NCBI GenBank assembly: GCA_025934775.1
Contig: JAICWO010000005.1
Location: forward strand, 62,001-126,000
From: Gemmatimonadaceae bacterium
GTDB lineage: Bacteria; Gemmatimonadota; Gemmatimonadetes; Gemmatimonadales; Gemmatimonadaceae
Length of the DNA: 64,000 bases
Direction of reading: 5' to 3'
Shown: positions 45,950 through 56,438 of the stretch, one piece after another
How the letters are laid out: the number at the start of each line of letters is the position of its first letter
Position numbering within the stretch: the stretch's first letter is position 1
Notes under the pieces: generated by a model
The model's database searches: none
Seen by the model: the letters and a program-made list of their open reading frames with translations, nothing else
Told to the model about the DNA's origin: nothing
Translations under genes and position numbers: made by a program

Positions 45950-47170
45950 ATGGTGCCGGGACCGGCGACGGCGGAGATCGAGCGCGTATTCCGCGCGGAG
46001 TACGGGCGCGCCGTCGCGGTCCTCGTTCGCCTGTGCGGCGACATCGACGCTGCCGAGGAGGCGGTACAGGATGCGTTCGTCGCCGCTATCGAGCGATGGC
46101 CGTCGACCGGCATCCCGCCGAGTCCAGCGGGGTGGATCATCACCACCGCGCGCAATCGCGCGATCGATCGCGCGCGGCGCGAGTCATCACGCGACGCGCG
46201 ACACGCCGACGCGATGTCGCTGCTCGAGTATGATGAACCCGACGACGAGAACGCCGTGCGCGACGATCGACTTCGCCTGATCTTCACGTGCTGCCATCCC
46301 GCGCTCGCCGAAGCCGCGCGGATCGCGCTCACGCTGAGGCTCCTCGGCGGGCTCACGACGCCGGAGATCGCGCGCGCGTTTCTCGTTCCCGAAGCGACGC
46401 TGGCGCAGCGGCTCGTGCGCGCGAAGGGAAAGATTCGCGACGCGCACATTCCGTATCGCGTGCCCGAGGCGAGTGAACTACCGCGCCGGGTGCACGCGGT
46501 GCTCGCGGTCATCTATCTGATCTTCAACGAAGGTTACGCGGCGACGGCGGGCGAGCAGCTCGTGCGCGCCGATCTGTGCGCCGAAGCAATCCGCCTCGGC
46601 CGTCTCGTGGTCGAGTTGATGCCCGATGAACCGGAGGCGCTCGGTCTGCTCGCGCTCATGCTGCTGACCGACGCGCGGCGTCCCGCGCGCATCGGGGCGG
46701 ATGGCCGCTTCATCGCGCTGTCGGAGCAGGATCGCTCGCGGTGGGATCGGCGGCTGATCGCGGAAGGGCAGGCGCTCGTACGCCCGTGTCTGCGGCGCAA
46801 CGAGCCGGGGCCGTATCAGCTCCAGGCGGCGATCAACGCCGTGCACTCGGACGCGGCCACCGCATCTGCAACCGATTGGTTGCAGATCCTCGAGCTCTAC
46901 GATCAGCTTCTCACGTTCACGCCGACCGCGGTGGTGCGCCTCAACCGCGCGGTGGTCGTGGCGGAGATCGAAGGGCCGGAGGCGGCGCTCGCGATTCTCG
47001 ATCGGCTCGAGCTGCGGGACTACTATCTCTTTCACGCGGTCCGTGCCGACATGCTCGCGCGCGTCGGTCGCACCAACGACGCCGCGCTCGCGTACGACGC
47101 GGCGATCGCGCTGACGGCCAACGAAGCCGAGCGAACGCACCTTCGAACGCGTCGCGCGGTGCTCGGGTGA
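45950..47170 (+). CDS. ECF42-type RNA polymerase sigma factor with C-terminal TPR-like extension
   Basis: 406 residues from ATG 45950, 5 bp after the DGPF gene. Sigma regions 2 and 4 occupy residues 1-180 ([40 protein letters not shown]). A long helical extension follows ([53 protein letters not shown]). This extension defines the group and is thought to replace an anti-sigma factor. Confidence 0.93.
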   Translation: MVPGPATAEIERVFRAEYGRAVAVLVRLCGDIDAAEEAVQDAFVAAIERWPSTGIPPSPAGWIITTARNRAIDRARRESSRDARHADAMSLLEYDEPDDENAVRDDRLRLIFTCCHPALAEAARIALTLRLLGGLTTPEIARAFLVPEATLAQRLVRAKGKIRDAHIPYRVPEASELPRRVHAVLAVIYLIFNEGYAATAGEQLVRADLCAEAIRLGRLVVELMPDEPEALGLLALMLLTDARRPARIGADGRFIALSEQDRSRWDRRLIAEGQALVRPCLRRNEPGPYQLQAAINAVHSDAATASATDWLQILELYDQLLTFTPTAVVRLNRAVVVAEIEGPEAALAILDRLELRDYYLFHAVRADMLARVGRTNDAALAYDAAIALTANEAERTHLRTRRAVLG

Positions 47171-47335
47171 GTCGCGCGCGAGCCCGGCGGAGTGTGCGCC
47201 AGGTCACCCCATCGCGGTGAGAAAACGGCGCACCGGCCGAGGCGTGAACCTCGCGCGGGCTGGCGGGTATGTTCCTGCGATTGGCGGTGGCCGAGGCCGG
47301 CCGGCCGCCCGGGTGAGGACGTGGAGGGGTGTTAT

Positions 47336-47917
47336 ATGAAATGGAATTCTGGTTTGCTTACGATGGCGATGGTGGCGGGACTCGCGGCGCCGGTGGCCGC
47401 ACGCGCCCAGGTGGCGCTCACGCCGATGGTCGGCGGGTACATCCCGGCGAGCGATGTGAATCAGGTGACGGGCACGGCGCAGAACATCGCCAAGACGCGG
47501 GACGGCACGCTCGCGCTCGGGCTCAACCTGGATCTGGCGAGCATGCTGCGCGTGAGCGGCTTGTACGCGTCGGGGACCACGCTCAAGAACGCGAACAAGC
47601 AGGACATCGGCAAAGGCAACGTCGCCGCCGTCGCCGGCGACCTGGTGATCCGGCCGCTCCCGCGGATCCTCGTGCAGCCGTACCTCGTGGCGGGAGCGGG
47701 CGAGAAGTTCTACAAGTACGACCAGAACGCCACGCTGGCGAGCGGCGGCGATGCGCATGCGTTCGCGCTGCACGGCGGACTGGGCGCCGATCTCATGGTC
47801 GGACCGATCGGCGCGGTCGCCGAGCTCACGGATTTCCTGAGCAAGGGCGCCGACGACAAGTGGAACGTGCACGACGCGTTCTTGATGCTCGGCATGAAGC
47901 TGCGGCTGGGTCAGTAG
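47336..47917 (+). CDS. Small outer-membrane beta-barrel-like protein
   Basis: 193 residues from ATG 47336 with a good ribosome site (ggaggggtgttat). Signal peptide (LLTMAMVAGLAAPVAARAQ), then alternating amphipathic strands and a C-terminal aromatic/hydrophobic-ended strand (AFLMLGMKLRLGQ). Likely an 8-stranded barrel; function unknown. Confidence 0.7.
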   Translation: MKWNSGLLTMAMVAGLAAPVAARAQVALTPMVGGYIPASDVNQVTGTAQNIAKTRDGTLALGLNLDLASMLRVSGLYASGTTLKNANKQDIGKGNVAAVAGDLVIRPLPRILVQPYLVAGAGEKFYKYDQNATLASGGDAHAFALHGGLGADLMVGPIGAVAELTDFLSKGADDKWNVHDAFLMLGMKLRLGQ

Positions 47918-48006
47918 CGAATCGATGCAGCATGGAGTCGGCCGGTGCGCTCTCGACTGAGTGCACCGGCCGACTGATGCGGTGAGTTGCATAACATGTG
48001 AACGAT

Positions 48007-48022
48007 TGGCATGTCACCTGCT
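48007..48022 (+). promoter_or_regulatory. Weak sigma-54-like promoter
   Basis: tggcatgtcacctgct has GG and GC 10 bp apart, 57 bp before ATG 48079. Weaker than those at 10656 and 16146. Confidence 0.25.
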
Positions 48023-48078
48023 TGACGGCCCGGCGCCACGGCGACGAGCGTCGCCGGCGAAGACATGCGAGGTTTCAC

Positions 48079-48702
48079 ATGCACAGACGCTTATTCACCG
48101 GCCCCCTGCTCGTCGCGGTAGCCTGCGGTCTGGCCGCTTGCGGCAGCGACAACACCAACGCCGTCGGGCCCGTCTCGAACGGAGGCATCCTCGGCAGCAC
48201 GCCCGGATGGTTCGACGGCGACGTCGTCACCTTCGACTACACCGCGCAGTTCGAGTGCAAGAACCCACCGAGCGCGGGCTCGCTGTCGCACTGCGAGCTG
48301 GGTGACACGGCGCAGTCGATGCCGCACGCGAACACCGCGATCCCGGTGCTCTACGTGATGACGCCGCTGGGATTCATGCCGCCGGACAGCACCCTGCATT
48401 GCCCCACGGCTGGCAACTGTGTCACGCACCCGTCCGACGTCGACGTGAGCCGCGTTTTCGGTCCCGGCACGGAACGGAATCCGCTGCCGCCGCACAGTCA
48501 CATCATCATCGATCCGATGAACCACATGACGACACCGTGGGTGCTCGAGGTGATCGGCGTCAAGGATCTCGCCACGTGGAACGACATCGCGGCCACTGAG
48601 AATCTCGCCGAGGTGCGGCGGCTCCAGCTCGCCGATCCGGGCGAGCAGCACATCACGGGCGACATCGAGACGAACATCTTCCTCTTCTTCAAAGTGCGAT
48701 GA
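48079..48702 (+). CDS. Lipoprotein of unknown function
   Basis: 207 residues with lipobox CGLAACGS. A long soluble domain with Cys residues that may form disulfides (FECKNPPSA, HCELGDT, LHCPTAGNCVTHP) and a His-rich patch PPHSHIIIDPMNHM, suggestive of metal binding. Overlaps the next gene by 4 bp (ATGA). Confidence 0.75.
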   Translation: MHRRLFTGPLLVAVACGLAACGSDNTNAVGPVSNGGILGSTPGWFDGDVVTFDYTAQFECKNPPSAGSLSHCELGDTAQSMPHANTAIPVLYVMTPLGFMPPDSTLHCPTAGNCVTHPSDVDVSRVFGPGTERNPLPPHSHIIIDPMNHMTTPWVLEVIGVKDLATWNDIAATENLAEVRRLQLADPGEQHITGDIETNIFLFFKVR

Positions 48703-49148
48703 TCAAACTCGGATTGCGGACGCGCCCCTCGGCGCGGGCGATCGCATCGTTGCTCGCGCTCGTGGGCGGCGGCGCGATCGTCGTCGGGGCGTGCCTCCCG
48801 TGGATGTCGTATTTCGCCGGGCTCATTCCGCTCCGCGGCATCATCGGTCTCAATGGCCGTCTGCTGTGCGCGGCCGGCGTGCTCGGCGTCGCGGCGGCCG
48901 GGCCGCTCGCGCGCGCGCGGCCAGGTCGCGTACGGCACGTGACGCGCGCCGGCGCGGCCGCGCTGGGGATCGCCGTGAGCGCGGCCGCGGTGTGGCTGCT
49001 CATCGGCGTTCGCGAGCTCACGGAAGGCCGAGCGGCGCACTCGATGCTCGCGCCCAAGCCGGGCATCGGACTCGTCGTCGTCTTCATCGGTGGACTGCTG
49101 CTCGCCATCGAGGCGCTCGTCGGTCGCGCCGTTGGAGAATCGGCATGA
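48699..49148 (+). CDS. Four-helix membrane protein
   Basis: 149 residues with four hydrophobic helices (LLALVGGGAIVVGACLPW, LCAAGVLGVAAAGPLA, ALGIAVSAAAVWLLIGV, VVVFIGGLLLAIEALVG). No known domain. Translationally coupled to the lipoprotein gene. Confidence 0.7.
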   Translation: MIKLGLRTRPSARAIASLLALVGGGAIVVGACLPWMSYFAGLIPLRGIIGLNGRLLCAAGVLGVAAAGPLARARPGRVRHVTRAGAAALGIAVSAAAVWLLIGVRELTEGRAAHSMLAPKPGIGLVVVFIGGLLLAIEALVGRAVGESA

Positions 49149-49220
49149 CGATTATCGCGGGCGCGGCGTAAAGAAACGAAGCGGGTCTTTCGCGGCCATG
49201 CGCGTCTCCCATATTCGAGT

Positions 49221-52200
49221 ATGCGCGCGCCGAGCAAGACGATTGCTGCCACGTTCCTGCTCGCCCTTGCGCCCGCGCTCGTGCGGGCGCAGGGCGATCA
49301 TGCCGCACCGTTCGCGGTGAACCGTTGGAACACGGAGAGTGGGCTTCCTCAGAATTCCGTGAACGCGATTCTCCAATCGCGGGACGGATACCTGTGGCTC
49401 GGCACCCTGGGCGGCATCGCGCGGTTCGACGGCACCTCGTTCTTCACGATCAGCACGGGCGACCACGCCGGCCTCCGGTCGGATCGCGCGCGCGCGCTCA
49501 CGCAGGATCGTGCGGGCGCGATCTGGATCGCGACCGAAGACGGCCTCTCGCGCCTGGAACACGGCCGAGTCACGACCCTCACGATGAGCGATGGTTTGCC
49601 GGGCGCCGTCGTGAACGCGGTGGGCGCGGCGCCCGACAGCTCGGTGTGGTTTACCACGGGCAACGGCGGTCTCGGTCGCGTGGTGCGCGGCCGCGTGCAA
49701 GTCATCGTCGCACCTGCATCCACTCTTGGCAACGGCATCGAGGAGATGGTCGTCGGTCCGGACGGAGCGGTGTGGGTGAGCGCGCGGACCGGGATCTGGC
49801 GCATCGACTCGCGCGCACCGGACCGCATGTCGCGCGTCGTCTCGATCGACGGCGCGCAGCCGCGCGTGCCTCTCCTTCCGCGCATCGCGCTCGATCGCGA
49901 TTCGATCGACATCGTGTGGGCGACGACCGACTCCGGATTGGTCGAGCTCACACCGGGTGGCGCGAAGCGGTACCGGGTGCCGATTCCTGACGCCGACGCC
50001 AGGTCGATCCATGCGGTTGCCTCGGCGGGGCACGACGTGCTCTGGCTCTCAGCGGGCAAGAACGATCTCTGGCGGTATCGCGTCGATTCGAACACGGTGA
50101 CGGCCGTCGACAGTCTCGGCGCGGAAGCGATCGTCTCGATGATGGTCGACCGCGAGGGAAGCTTGTGGGTAGGCGATCGCGTGGCCGGCCTTGCGCGGGT
50201 GCGACCGACGCTCTTTCGCTCGTACGCGAAGTCCGACGGGCTGCCGGCGGACAACGTCGTGAGTCTCTTCGCCGACTCGCGCGATCGCCTGTGGATCGCG
50301 GCGCGGTGCGGCGGGGCGGGCGTGCGAGAGGGCGGCGAATTCCACGCGCTCGCGACACCGCGGCTGCCGCGCTGCGTCACGACGTTCGCCGAGGACACGG
50401 CGGGCACGATCTGGATCGGTGGCGACGCGCTCGTGAGCTTGCGCAACGGCGTGGTGACCGACTCGCTCGCCGGCCTGCCCCAGGGCGTGATCACCGCGCT
50501 GTACCGCGATCGTCGCGGGACGATCTGGATCGGCACGCATCGGGGGCTCGCGACGTGGGATGGTCGCGCCGTGCGCGAGGTGTCCGACGAACACGGTTAC
50601 CTCCGGAACGTCCGCACGATCCGCGAGTCGCGCGACGGTGCGCTCTGGGTCGGCACCGAGCACGGACTCGTCCGATACGATCACGGGGCGACGCGCGAGT
50701 TCACCAAGGCCGACGGTCTGCCGAGCGATTTCATACGAGACATATATCAGGACGATAATAATAATTTATGGATAGCCACGTACGGCGGAGGGCTGGCGCG
50801 GCTTCGCGGCTCGACGATCGAGGCGTTCACCACGGCTGACGGGTTGTACGACAACTATCTCTCGTCGGTGGTCGAGGATCGCGCGGGCAATCTGTGGATG
50901 AGCTCCAACCGCGGCGTCTTCCGCGTCGCGCGGCGCGAGCTCGAGGCCTATGGCGCCGCCCGGCGCGGCCGACTGCACAGCGTCGCGTACGGCCGGGCGG
51001 ACGGCATGTTGTCGTCGGAGGCGAACGGCGGCTTCGAGTCGGGCGTGGCGCGCACCGCCGACGGGCGCCTCTGGTATCCGACGCTCGTCGGCGTCTCGGT
51101 GGTGAACCCGGCGCGTACCACGAACGCCATCCCGCCCGCGGTGACGGTCGAGCGCATCACGGTGGACGGGCGTGCGCAGGACTCGACGGAAAATCTCGCG
51201 CTCGCGCCGGATGCATCGGTCGTCGAGATCGATTACTCCGGGTTGAGCCTCAACGCGCCATCGGCGGTGACGTTCCGATATCGGCTGGAGGGATGGGACC
51301 GCGATTGGATCGATGCGGGCACGCGCCGCACGGTGACGTATTCGCGTCTTCCGCATGGGCATTATCGCTTTCGGCTGATGGCGGCGAATCGCGACGGCGT
51401 CTGGGGCGCGGAGAACCTGCCCGTCACGTTCGCGATCCGGCCGCACATCTGGCAGACGTGGTGGTTTCGAACGGCCGCCGCCGTGCTCGCGATCTTCGCA
51501 CTGGCGCTCGCGGTTCGCGCGCGGCTGCGCGCCGTCCGAGCGGCGACCGAAGCGGCGGAGCGCGAGTTGGCGCAGCAACGGATCGCCACCATTCTCGAGA
51601 GCATCACCGACGGCTTCATCGCGCTCGACCGCAACGCGCAATTCACCTATGTGAATCGTACCGCGGAACGGCTGCTCGGCCGCCCGGCGAGTGAGCTGTT
51701 GGGGAATAGCTTCTGGTCGTGCTTCCCCGGAGCGCGCGGAACCATCACGGAGCAACATCTCGAGCGGGTGCTCGCGGAGCGGAAGCCCGTCGTCTTCGAG
51801 GCCCAGGACGCGCCGGCCGCGGGAAGCTGGCTCGAGATGCACGCGTATCCCTCGGACGATGGCGCGTCGGTGTACTTCAGCGACATCACCGGCCGCAAGC
51901 GCGATGAAGATGCGCTGCGCAATCAGAAAGAAGAGATCGAAGCCCAGGCCGAGGAGCTCGCGCAACAGACGGAAGAGCTGGCGCGGCAGAATGAGATCCT
52001 CGAGGAGAACGCGCGGCTCAAGGACGAAGTGGAGCGGATCGCGCGCCACGATCTTCGGACGCCGCTCAACACGATCATCTCGCTCGCGCAGATCGTGCGC
52101 GATGAAGCGGGCCTCGACGCCGATCATTCGGCGTCGCTCGAGCTCATCGAGCAGGCAGGGTATCGCGTGCTCGGCATGGCGAGCCTGACGCTCGATCTGT

Positions 52201-53426
52201 ACAAGATGGAGCAGGGGACGTACGAGCTTGCGCCGCGTCCCGTGGATGTTCGCGTGGTGGCCGAGCGCGTCGTCGGCGATCTCGCCGCGCAGATCCGGAC
52301 GCGCGAGGTCGCGTGCGAGATCGTCCAGCAGGGAGTGCCCGCGATCGCGCTCGGCGACGAGCTGCTCGTATACACGATGCTGTCGAACGTGGTCAAGAAC
52401 GCGATCGAAGCCGTCGCGCCGGGCAGCCGTGTGACGATCACCGTCGAGCGCGGCGAACGTATCGCGGTGCGCGTGCACAACGATGGCGTGATTCCAGACG
52501 CCGTTCGCGCTCGACTGTTCGAGAAGTACGTCACCGCCGGCAAGAAAGGCGGCACCGGGCTCGGCGCGTACTCGGCGCGTTTGATGGCTCGCACGCAAGG
52601 CGGCGACGTCCGCGCCGAGTCGTCGCCGGAGAAGGGAACGACTGTCACCATCGAGCTGCCCGCTGCGCCGCTCGAGTCGACGGCATCGCCGCAGGTGGCG
52701 AGCGGTGGTTCGCGCGGGGCGAGCTCGCTCGACGACGATCGTCCACCGCGCACGATTCTCATCGTCGACGACGACGCGGGCAATCGCGCGATCCTGCGCC
52801 GCTTTCTCGCGCATCCGAGTTGGCGCATCGACGAGGCGGAGAACGGGCCGCTCGCGATCAAGCTGGTGCTCGAGCGCGCCTACGACATCATCTTCATGGA
52901 TATTGAAATGCCGGTGATGGATGGCGTCGAAGCGACCGAGCGGATACGCGTGAACGGATCGCGCGCCCGGATCGTGGCATTCTCGTCCCACGACGACGCG
53001 CCGACTCGCGAGCGCGCCATTCGAGGCGGGTGCGACCTGTACGTCACCAAACCCGCGACGCGCCAAACGGTCGTCGACATCGTGCTGGGCGCGAACGGCG
53101 TGAGCGCCGCGGCCGCGCATCTCGATCCGGCGATCAGCGATCTGCTGCCGTCGTTCGTCGAACGCAAGCGCGGAGAGATCGACGAGCTGCGTCGCGCTCA
53201 CGAAGGCGGTGAGCGCGATCTCGTTCGCCGGCTGAGCCATCGCCTGCGCGGCAGCTTCGGTCTCTACGGCTTCGGCGAGCTCGCCGAGATCAGCCGGCAG
53301 ATCGAGGAGCTCGCGGCGGCGGATCGCGGAATCGGACCGGAGGCGGCGGAGCGGATCAGCGCGTTGTATGATTGCATGCGGCGCGTCGACGTCGCCGCCA
53401 CCAAGCCTGAACTTCGGGAGGCATGA
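49221..53426 (+). CDS. Propeller-type hybrid sensor histidine kinase
   Basis: 1401 residues. Signal peptide, then two-component regulator propeller repeats to about residue 630 (LTQDRAGAIWIATEDGLSRL, IYQDDNNNLWIATYGGGLAR), a Y_Y_Y domain (VTFRYRLEGWDRDWIDAGTR), one TM near 755, a PAS domain (about 795-890), a dimerisation/phospho-acceptor domain with H943, an ATPase lobe, a receiver (D1227 in FMDIEMP) and a C-terminal Hpt domain (H1340 in LSHRLRGSFG). A full phosphorelay in one chain. Probably senses a periplasmic ligand. Confidence 0.93.
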   Translation: MRAPSKTIAATFLLALAPALVRAQGDHAAPFAVNRWNTESGLPQNSVNAILQSRDGYLWLGTLGGIARFDGTSFFTISTGDHAGLRSDRARALTQDRAGAIWIATEDGLSRLEHGRVTTLTMSDGLPGAVVNAVGAAPDSSVWFTTGNGGLGRVVRGRVQVIVAPASTLGNGIEEMVVGPDGAVWVSARTGIWRIDSRAPDRMSRVVSIDGAQPRVPLLPRIALDRDSIDIVWATTDSGLVELTPGGAKRYRVPIPDADARSIHAVASAGHDVLWLSAGKNDLWRYRVDSNTVTAVDSLGAEAIVSMMVDREGSLWVGDRVAGLARVRPTLFRSYAKSDGLPADNVVSLFADSRDRLWIAARCGGAGVREGGEFHALATPRLPRCVTTFAEDTAGTIWIGGDALVSLRNGVVTDSLAGLPQGVITALYRDRRGTIWIGTHRGLATWDGRAVREVSDEHGYLRNVRTIRESRDGALWVGTEHGLVRYDHGATREFTKADGLPSDFIRDIYQDDNNNLWIATYGGGLARLRGSTIEAFTTADGLYDNYLSSVVEDRAGNLWMSSNRGVFRVARRELEAYGAARRGRLHSVAYGRADGMLSSEANGGFESGVARTADGRLWYPTLVGVSVVNPARTTNAIPPAVTVERITVDGRAQDSTENLALAPDASVVEIDYSGLSLNAPSAVTFRYRLEGWDRDWIDAGTRRTVTYSRLPHGHYRFRLMAANRDGVWGAENLPVTFAIRPHIWQTWWFRTAAAVLAIFALALAVRARLRAVRAATEAAERELAQQRIATILESITDGFIALDRNAQFTYVNRTAERLLGRPASELLGNSFWSCFPGARGTITEQHLERVLAERKPVVFEAQDAPAAGSWLEMHAYPSDDGASVYFSDITGRKRDEDALRNQKEEIEAQAEELAQQTEELARQNEILEENARLKDEVERIARHDLRTPLNTIISLAQIVRDEAGLDADHSASLELIEQAGYRVLGMASLTLDLYKMEQGTYELAPRPVDVRVVAERVVGDLAAQIRTREVACEIVQQGVPAIALGDELLVYTMLSNVVKNAIEAVAPGSRVTITVERGERIAVRVHNDGVIPDAVRARLFEKYVTAGKKGGTGLGAYSARLMARTQGGDVRAESSPEKGTTVTIELPAAPLESTASPQVASGGSRGASSLDDDRPPRTILIVDDDAGNRAILRRFLAHPSWRIDEAENGPLAIKLVLERAYDIIFMDIEMPVMDGVEATERIRVNGSRARIVAFSSHDDAPTRERAIRGGCDLYVTKPATRQTVVDIVLGANGVSAAAAHLDPAISDLLPSFVERKRGEIDELRRAHEGGERDLVRRLSHRLRGSFGLYGFGELAEISRQIEELAAADRGIGPEAAERISALYDCMRRVDVAATKPELREA

Positions 53427-53797
53427 GCGGAATGAAAAAGGTTCTCGTCGTCGATGACGATCCGGATGTGTGCCGGCTGCTGCAGGCGAAGCTCGCCTCC
53501 GCGCAGCGTTATGCGGTGATCGTCGCGAACGGTGGACGGGATGCACTGCGCATTGCCGAAGCCGAGCGTCCCGATCTGATGCTGTGCGACATCGACATGC
53601 CCGACATGGACGGCGTGTCGGTGGCCGAAGCGATGTCCGCGCAGGAGGCGACGAGCGGCATTCCGCTGATCTTCCTTTCGGCGCTCGTCACGCCGGCCGA
53701 CGTGCGGCGTGGTGTGAAAGCGGGTGATCGGCCGATGCTATCGAAGAACTCGAGTCTCGAGGATTTGCTGGCGAGCATCGATCGCGCGCTCGCGTGA
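53423..53797 (+). CDS. CheY-like single-domain response regulator
   Basis: 124 residues overlapping the kinase gene by 4 bp. Acidic pocket VDDDPD, phospho-acceptor D56 in LMLCDIDMP. The lysine loop is shortened (RPMLSKNSSLEDLL). Likely the cognate output of the hybrid kinase's Hpt domain. Confidence 0.92.
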   Translation: MSGMKKVLVVDDDPDVCRLLQAKLASAQRYAVIVANGGRDALRIAEAERPDLMLCDIDMPDMDGVSVAEAMSAQEATSGIPLIFLSALVTPADVRRGVKAGDRPMLSKNSSLEDLLASIDRALA

Positions 53798-53820
53798 GCT
53801 GAGCGGCGCGGCCGTAGGCT

Positions 53821-55332
53821 TTACGCGAGTCGATGCAGCGGCCGCGGCGGCGTCGCGTGACGTGCCGGCCGGACGCGGGCGGCGGGCAGCGGCGACTGGG
53901 GGATGAGCAAACCTTGACGGCGCGCCTGCACGGCGAGCGCGTCAACGAGAATCGCGACGATCTCCCGCCACGCGTAGGCGCGCGCGGTCTTGCGCGCCGC
54001 GCGCCGAACGCGCGCCGAGAGCGCGGGCGACGCAAACAGCTCCCGCCAACGCGCCGCGATCTCGCCCGGATCGAGCGTCTCGAGGACGACGGCGTTGCGC
54101 CCGGCAACCGCGTAGTCCTCGCCCGTGCCGCCGGTGAACGCGACGCCGCCGGCCGCCATCGCCTCGAGTCCCACCAGGCCGAACGGCTCGGAGACCGAGT
54201 TGGCGAGTACGCCATCCGACGCGGCGTAGAGCGCGCGCGCCAATGTCTGGTCGACGCCGAATCCAAGATCGATCACGTCGGTGCCGGCCTGCACGCAGTC
54301 GCGAATGCCCGCGAGGAACGCGCTCTTCGTCTCGAAGGTGGTGACTTTGAGGCCACGCGTTGCGGCGAATTGGCCGAGCCCGGCGCCGCGACCGGTCGGG
54401 CCGCCGCCGCGGCCGACGAGCACCGCGGATTCGGTCTTCTTATGTTCGCCAGCGCGGAGCTGCGCGACTGCTTCCACCGCTTGCGTCCAGCCCTTTTCGC
54501 GCTGCCAGCGCGCCATCTTGAACAACATGCCGGTGCCAGGGCGCGAATCGAGCGCGGCGCGCAAACGCGCCACATCGCTCTTGGGCACCGGATCGAACGA
54601 GGCGTCGGGAATGCCGTTCGGGATCACGCGCGCGTCCGCGCCGGACGAGCGAATGATGCTGCGCATGTGCCGGCTGACGGTCGTGAGCATCGTCGACGCG
54701 GCGAGCCGCGGCCAGTCGATCGTCTCGAAGCCGTAGGGATTATTCGCGTTCCAGGCGAGCACGGCGCTGTCGCGCAGACCGTACGCCGCGAGCGCGTCGG
54801 CCACGCGGCACGCACACTCGGCGGTTTGCCATTCCTCGAATAATACGATTGGTATACGGCCCGCGGCGATCGCCGGCACGAGGATGCGATCGACCAGGTA
54901 CGGCGGCAGCGACGCGGTGATGTCCGCGACCTTCGCGGCTTCGCCGTCGTACACGCCGCCCGGGCAGTTTCGCGAGATCCACTGCCCCCAGCGATGCAGC
55001 ACGACGCGGCCGTCGGCCGTGCGTTCTTCGCCCGGGCGATCCGGGTCGCCGAAGAAGAAGATGTGCGTCTCGTAGCCGTGCGCGGCGAGCGTCTCGACGA
55101 GTCCCGCCATGCGAACGCCGAGCCCGCCAGCCTGCGACGAGGGATCCGGGCCTTCGAATGAGACGGCGACGAACAGGGCCCGGTCAGGCGAAATCGTCGA
55201 GGGGCGATCGTTTGATCGGCCGACGCTCGAGCCAGAGTGAAGCAGGGACACAGATCGATCCTCCGACAGCTGGGCAGCCGGCGTGAGCAAGCGGGAATGC
55301 GATTGTAGATACGGCGGTAGCTTCTTCCGCAA
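53821..55332 (-). CDS. Family 4-like glycosyltransferase
   Basis: 503 residues. N-terminal Gly-rich loop (SSQAGGLGVRMAGLVETLAA), C-terminal donor-binding segment EPFGLVGLEAMAAGGVAF (the E-x7-E motif of GT4). The first 45 residues are variable, and the 5' end overlaps the divergent hydrolase frame, so the true start may be further in. Probably transfers a sugar from a nucleotide donor in envelope polysaccharide or glycolipid synthesis. Confidence 0.85.
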   Translation of the reverse strand: MRKKLPPYLQSHSRLLTPAAQLSEDRSVSLLHSGSSVGRSNDRPSTISPDRALFVAVSFEGPDPSSQAGGLGVRMAGLVETLAAHGYETHIFFFGDPDRPGEERTADGRVVLHRWGQWISRNCPGGVYDGEAAKVADITASLPPYLVDRILVPAIAAGRIPIVLFEEWQTAECACRVADALAAYGLRDSAVLAWNANNPYGFETIDWPRLAASTMLTTVSRHMRSIIRSSGADARVIPNGIPDASFDPVPKSDVARLRAALDSRPGTGMLFKMARWQREKGWTQAVEAVAQLRAGEHKKTESAVLVGRGGGPTGRGAGLGQFAATRGLKVTTFETKSAFLAGIRDCVQAGTDVIDLGFGVDQTLARALYAASDGVLANSVSEPFGLVGLEAMAAGGVAFTGGTGEDYAVAGRNAVVLETLDPGEIAARWRELFASPALSARVRRAARKTARAYAWREIVAILVDALAVQARRQGLLIPQSPLPAARVRPARHATPPRPLHRLA

Positions 55333-55420
55333 TTCTCGCGCTGGGGCGCAACGAGCCGGTCACCGCACAGCAGCGATCGGCGCACTCCTTGCCCGAGAGC
55401 ACGTCGCGGCGGTCGCCGCC

Positions 55421-56404
55421 ATGCAATCGCAGCCAGCGGAGGATCACCGGTTGTCGCGCGGTATCAAAGGTCGGAACCTGCTCGGAGGCGCGGCGGCGGT
55501 CGTCGCGGCCGTGATGCTGAGCGGAGCGTCCGGCTGTGTGTTCTGGGATCCCGCGCACGCGAAGATTCCGGTGCCGCCCGTTTCTCTCGGTGCGCGAGAC
55601 GTGGCGTTCCCGAGCGGCTCGGGAAATGAGATTCGCGCCTGGTTCGCGCGCGGTGAGAGAGGCGGCGGCGCGGTGTTGCTGCTGCACGGCGTCGGCTCGA
55701 ACCGCACGAGCATGACGGCGCGCGCGCGACTGCTGCACGGCGAAGGATTCACCGTGCTGGCGCCCGATTTTCAGGCGCATGGCGAGTCCACCGGCGACGT
55801 CATCACGTATGGCGCGCGCGAGAGCCTCGACGCGGAGGCGGCACTCGAGTTTCTGCGACGCAAGGTTCCCGGAGAACGGATCGGCGTGATCGGCGTGTCG
55901 ATGGGCGGGGCGGCGTCGCTCCTCGGCCCGGGCCCGCTCCCGGCGGACGCGTTCGTGCTCGAGTCGGTGTACCCGACGATCGGTCAGGCGGTGCGCGATC
56001 GGTTGACGGCGTGGCTCGGGCCGCTCGGCGCGGTCGGCGAGCTGATCGCACCTGCGATGACCGACTTGCTGGGCGCCGAGATCGGGGTGTCGGCTTCGCA
56101 GCTCCAGCCGATCACGCGGATTGGAGCGCTGCGCGCGCCGGTGCTCGTGATCGCCGGAACGAAGGATCGATACACCCACTTGGCCGAAGCCGAGTCGCTC
56201 TACGCGCGCGCGCCCGAGCCCAAACGTTTCTGGGCGGTGCCGGGTGCGGGACACGAGGACCTCTTCGCGTTCGCCGGACAGGAATACGCTCGGCGTGTGA
56301 GCGCGTTCCTGGAGGAGTATCTACGCGCTGCGCCGTACGTCGCAGAGAGCGCTGACTCGGCGACGGCCGAGCACATCGGACGAAGGACGCGCGAGACGCC
56401 GTAG
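55421..56404 (+). CDS. Membrane-anchored or lipoprotein alpha/beta hydrolase
   Basis: 327 residues from ATG 55421 (55283 also possible). N-terminal hydrophobic stretch with LSGASGCVFW, lipobox-like. HGVGSNR oxyanion region, nucleophile GVSMGGA, acid in GTKDRYTH and catalytic His in GAGHEDLF. Dienelactone-hydrolase-like or serine esterase; substrate unknown. Confidence 0.85.
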   Translation: MQSQPAEDHRLSRGIKGRNLLGGAAAVVAAVMLSGASGCVFWDPAHAKIPVPPVSLGARDVAFPSGSGNEIRAWFARGERGGGAVLLLHGVGSNRTSMTARARLLHGEGFTVLAPDFQAHGESTGDVITYGARESLDAEAALEFLRRKVPGERIGVIGVSMGGAASLLGPGPLPADAFVLESVYPTIGQAVRDRLTAWLGPLGAVGELIAPAMTDLLGAEIGVSASQLQPITRIGALRAPVLVIAGTKDRYTHLAEAESLYARAPEPKRFWAVPGAGHEDLFAFAGQEYARRVSAFLEEYLRAAPYVAESADSATAEHIGRRTRETP

Positions 56405-56438
56405 CGACGCCGTGCACTGGTCGCGTTATGCTACGAGC

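Noticed and set aside
50766-53546. 926-residue open frame antisense to the propeller hybrid kinase
   Set aside because: Arg/His/Asp-rich shadow of a high-GC gene. No domain, and the sense frame has full motifs.
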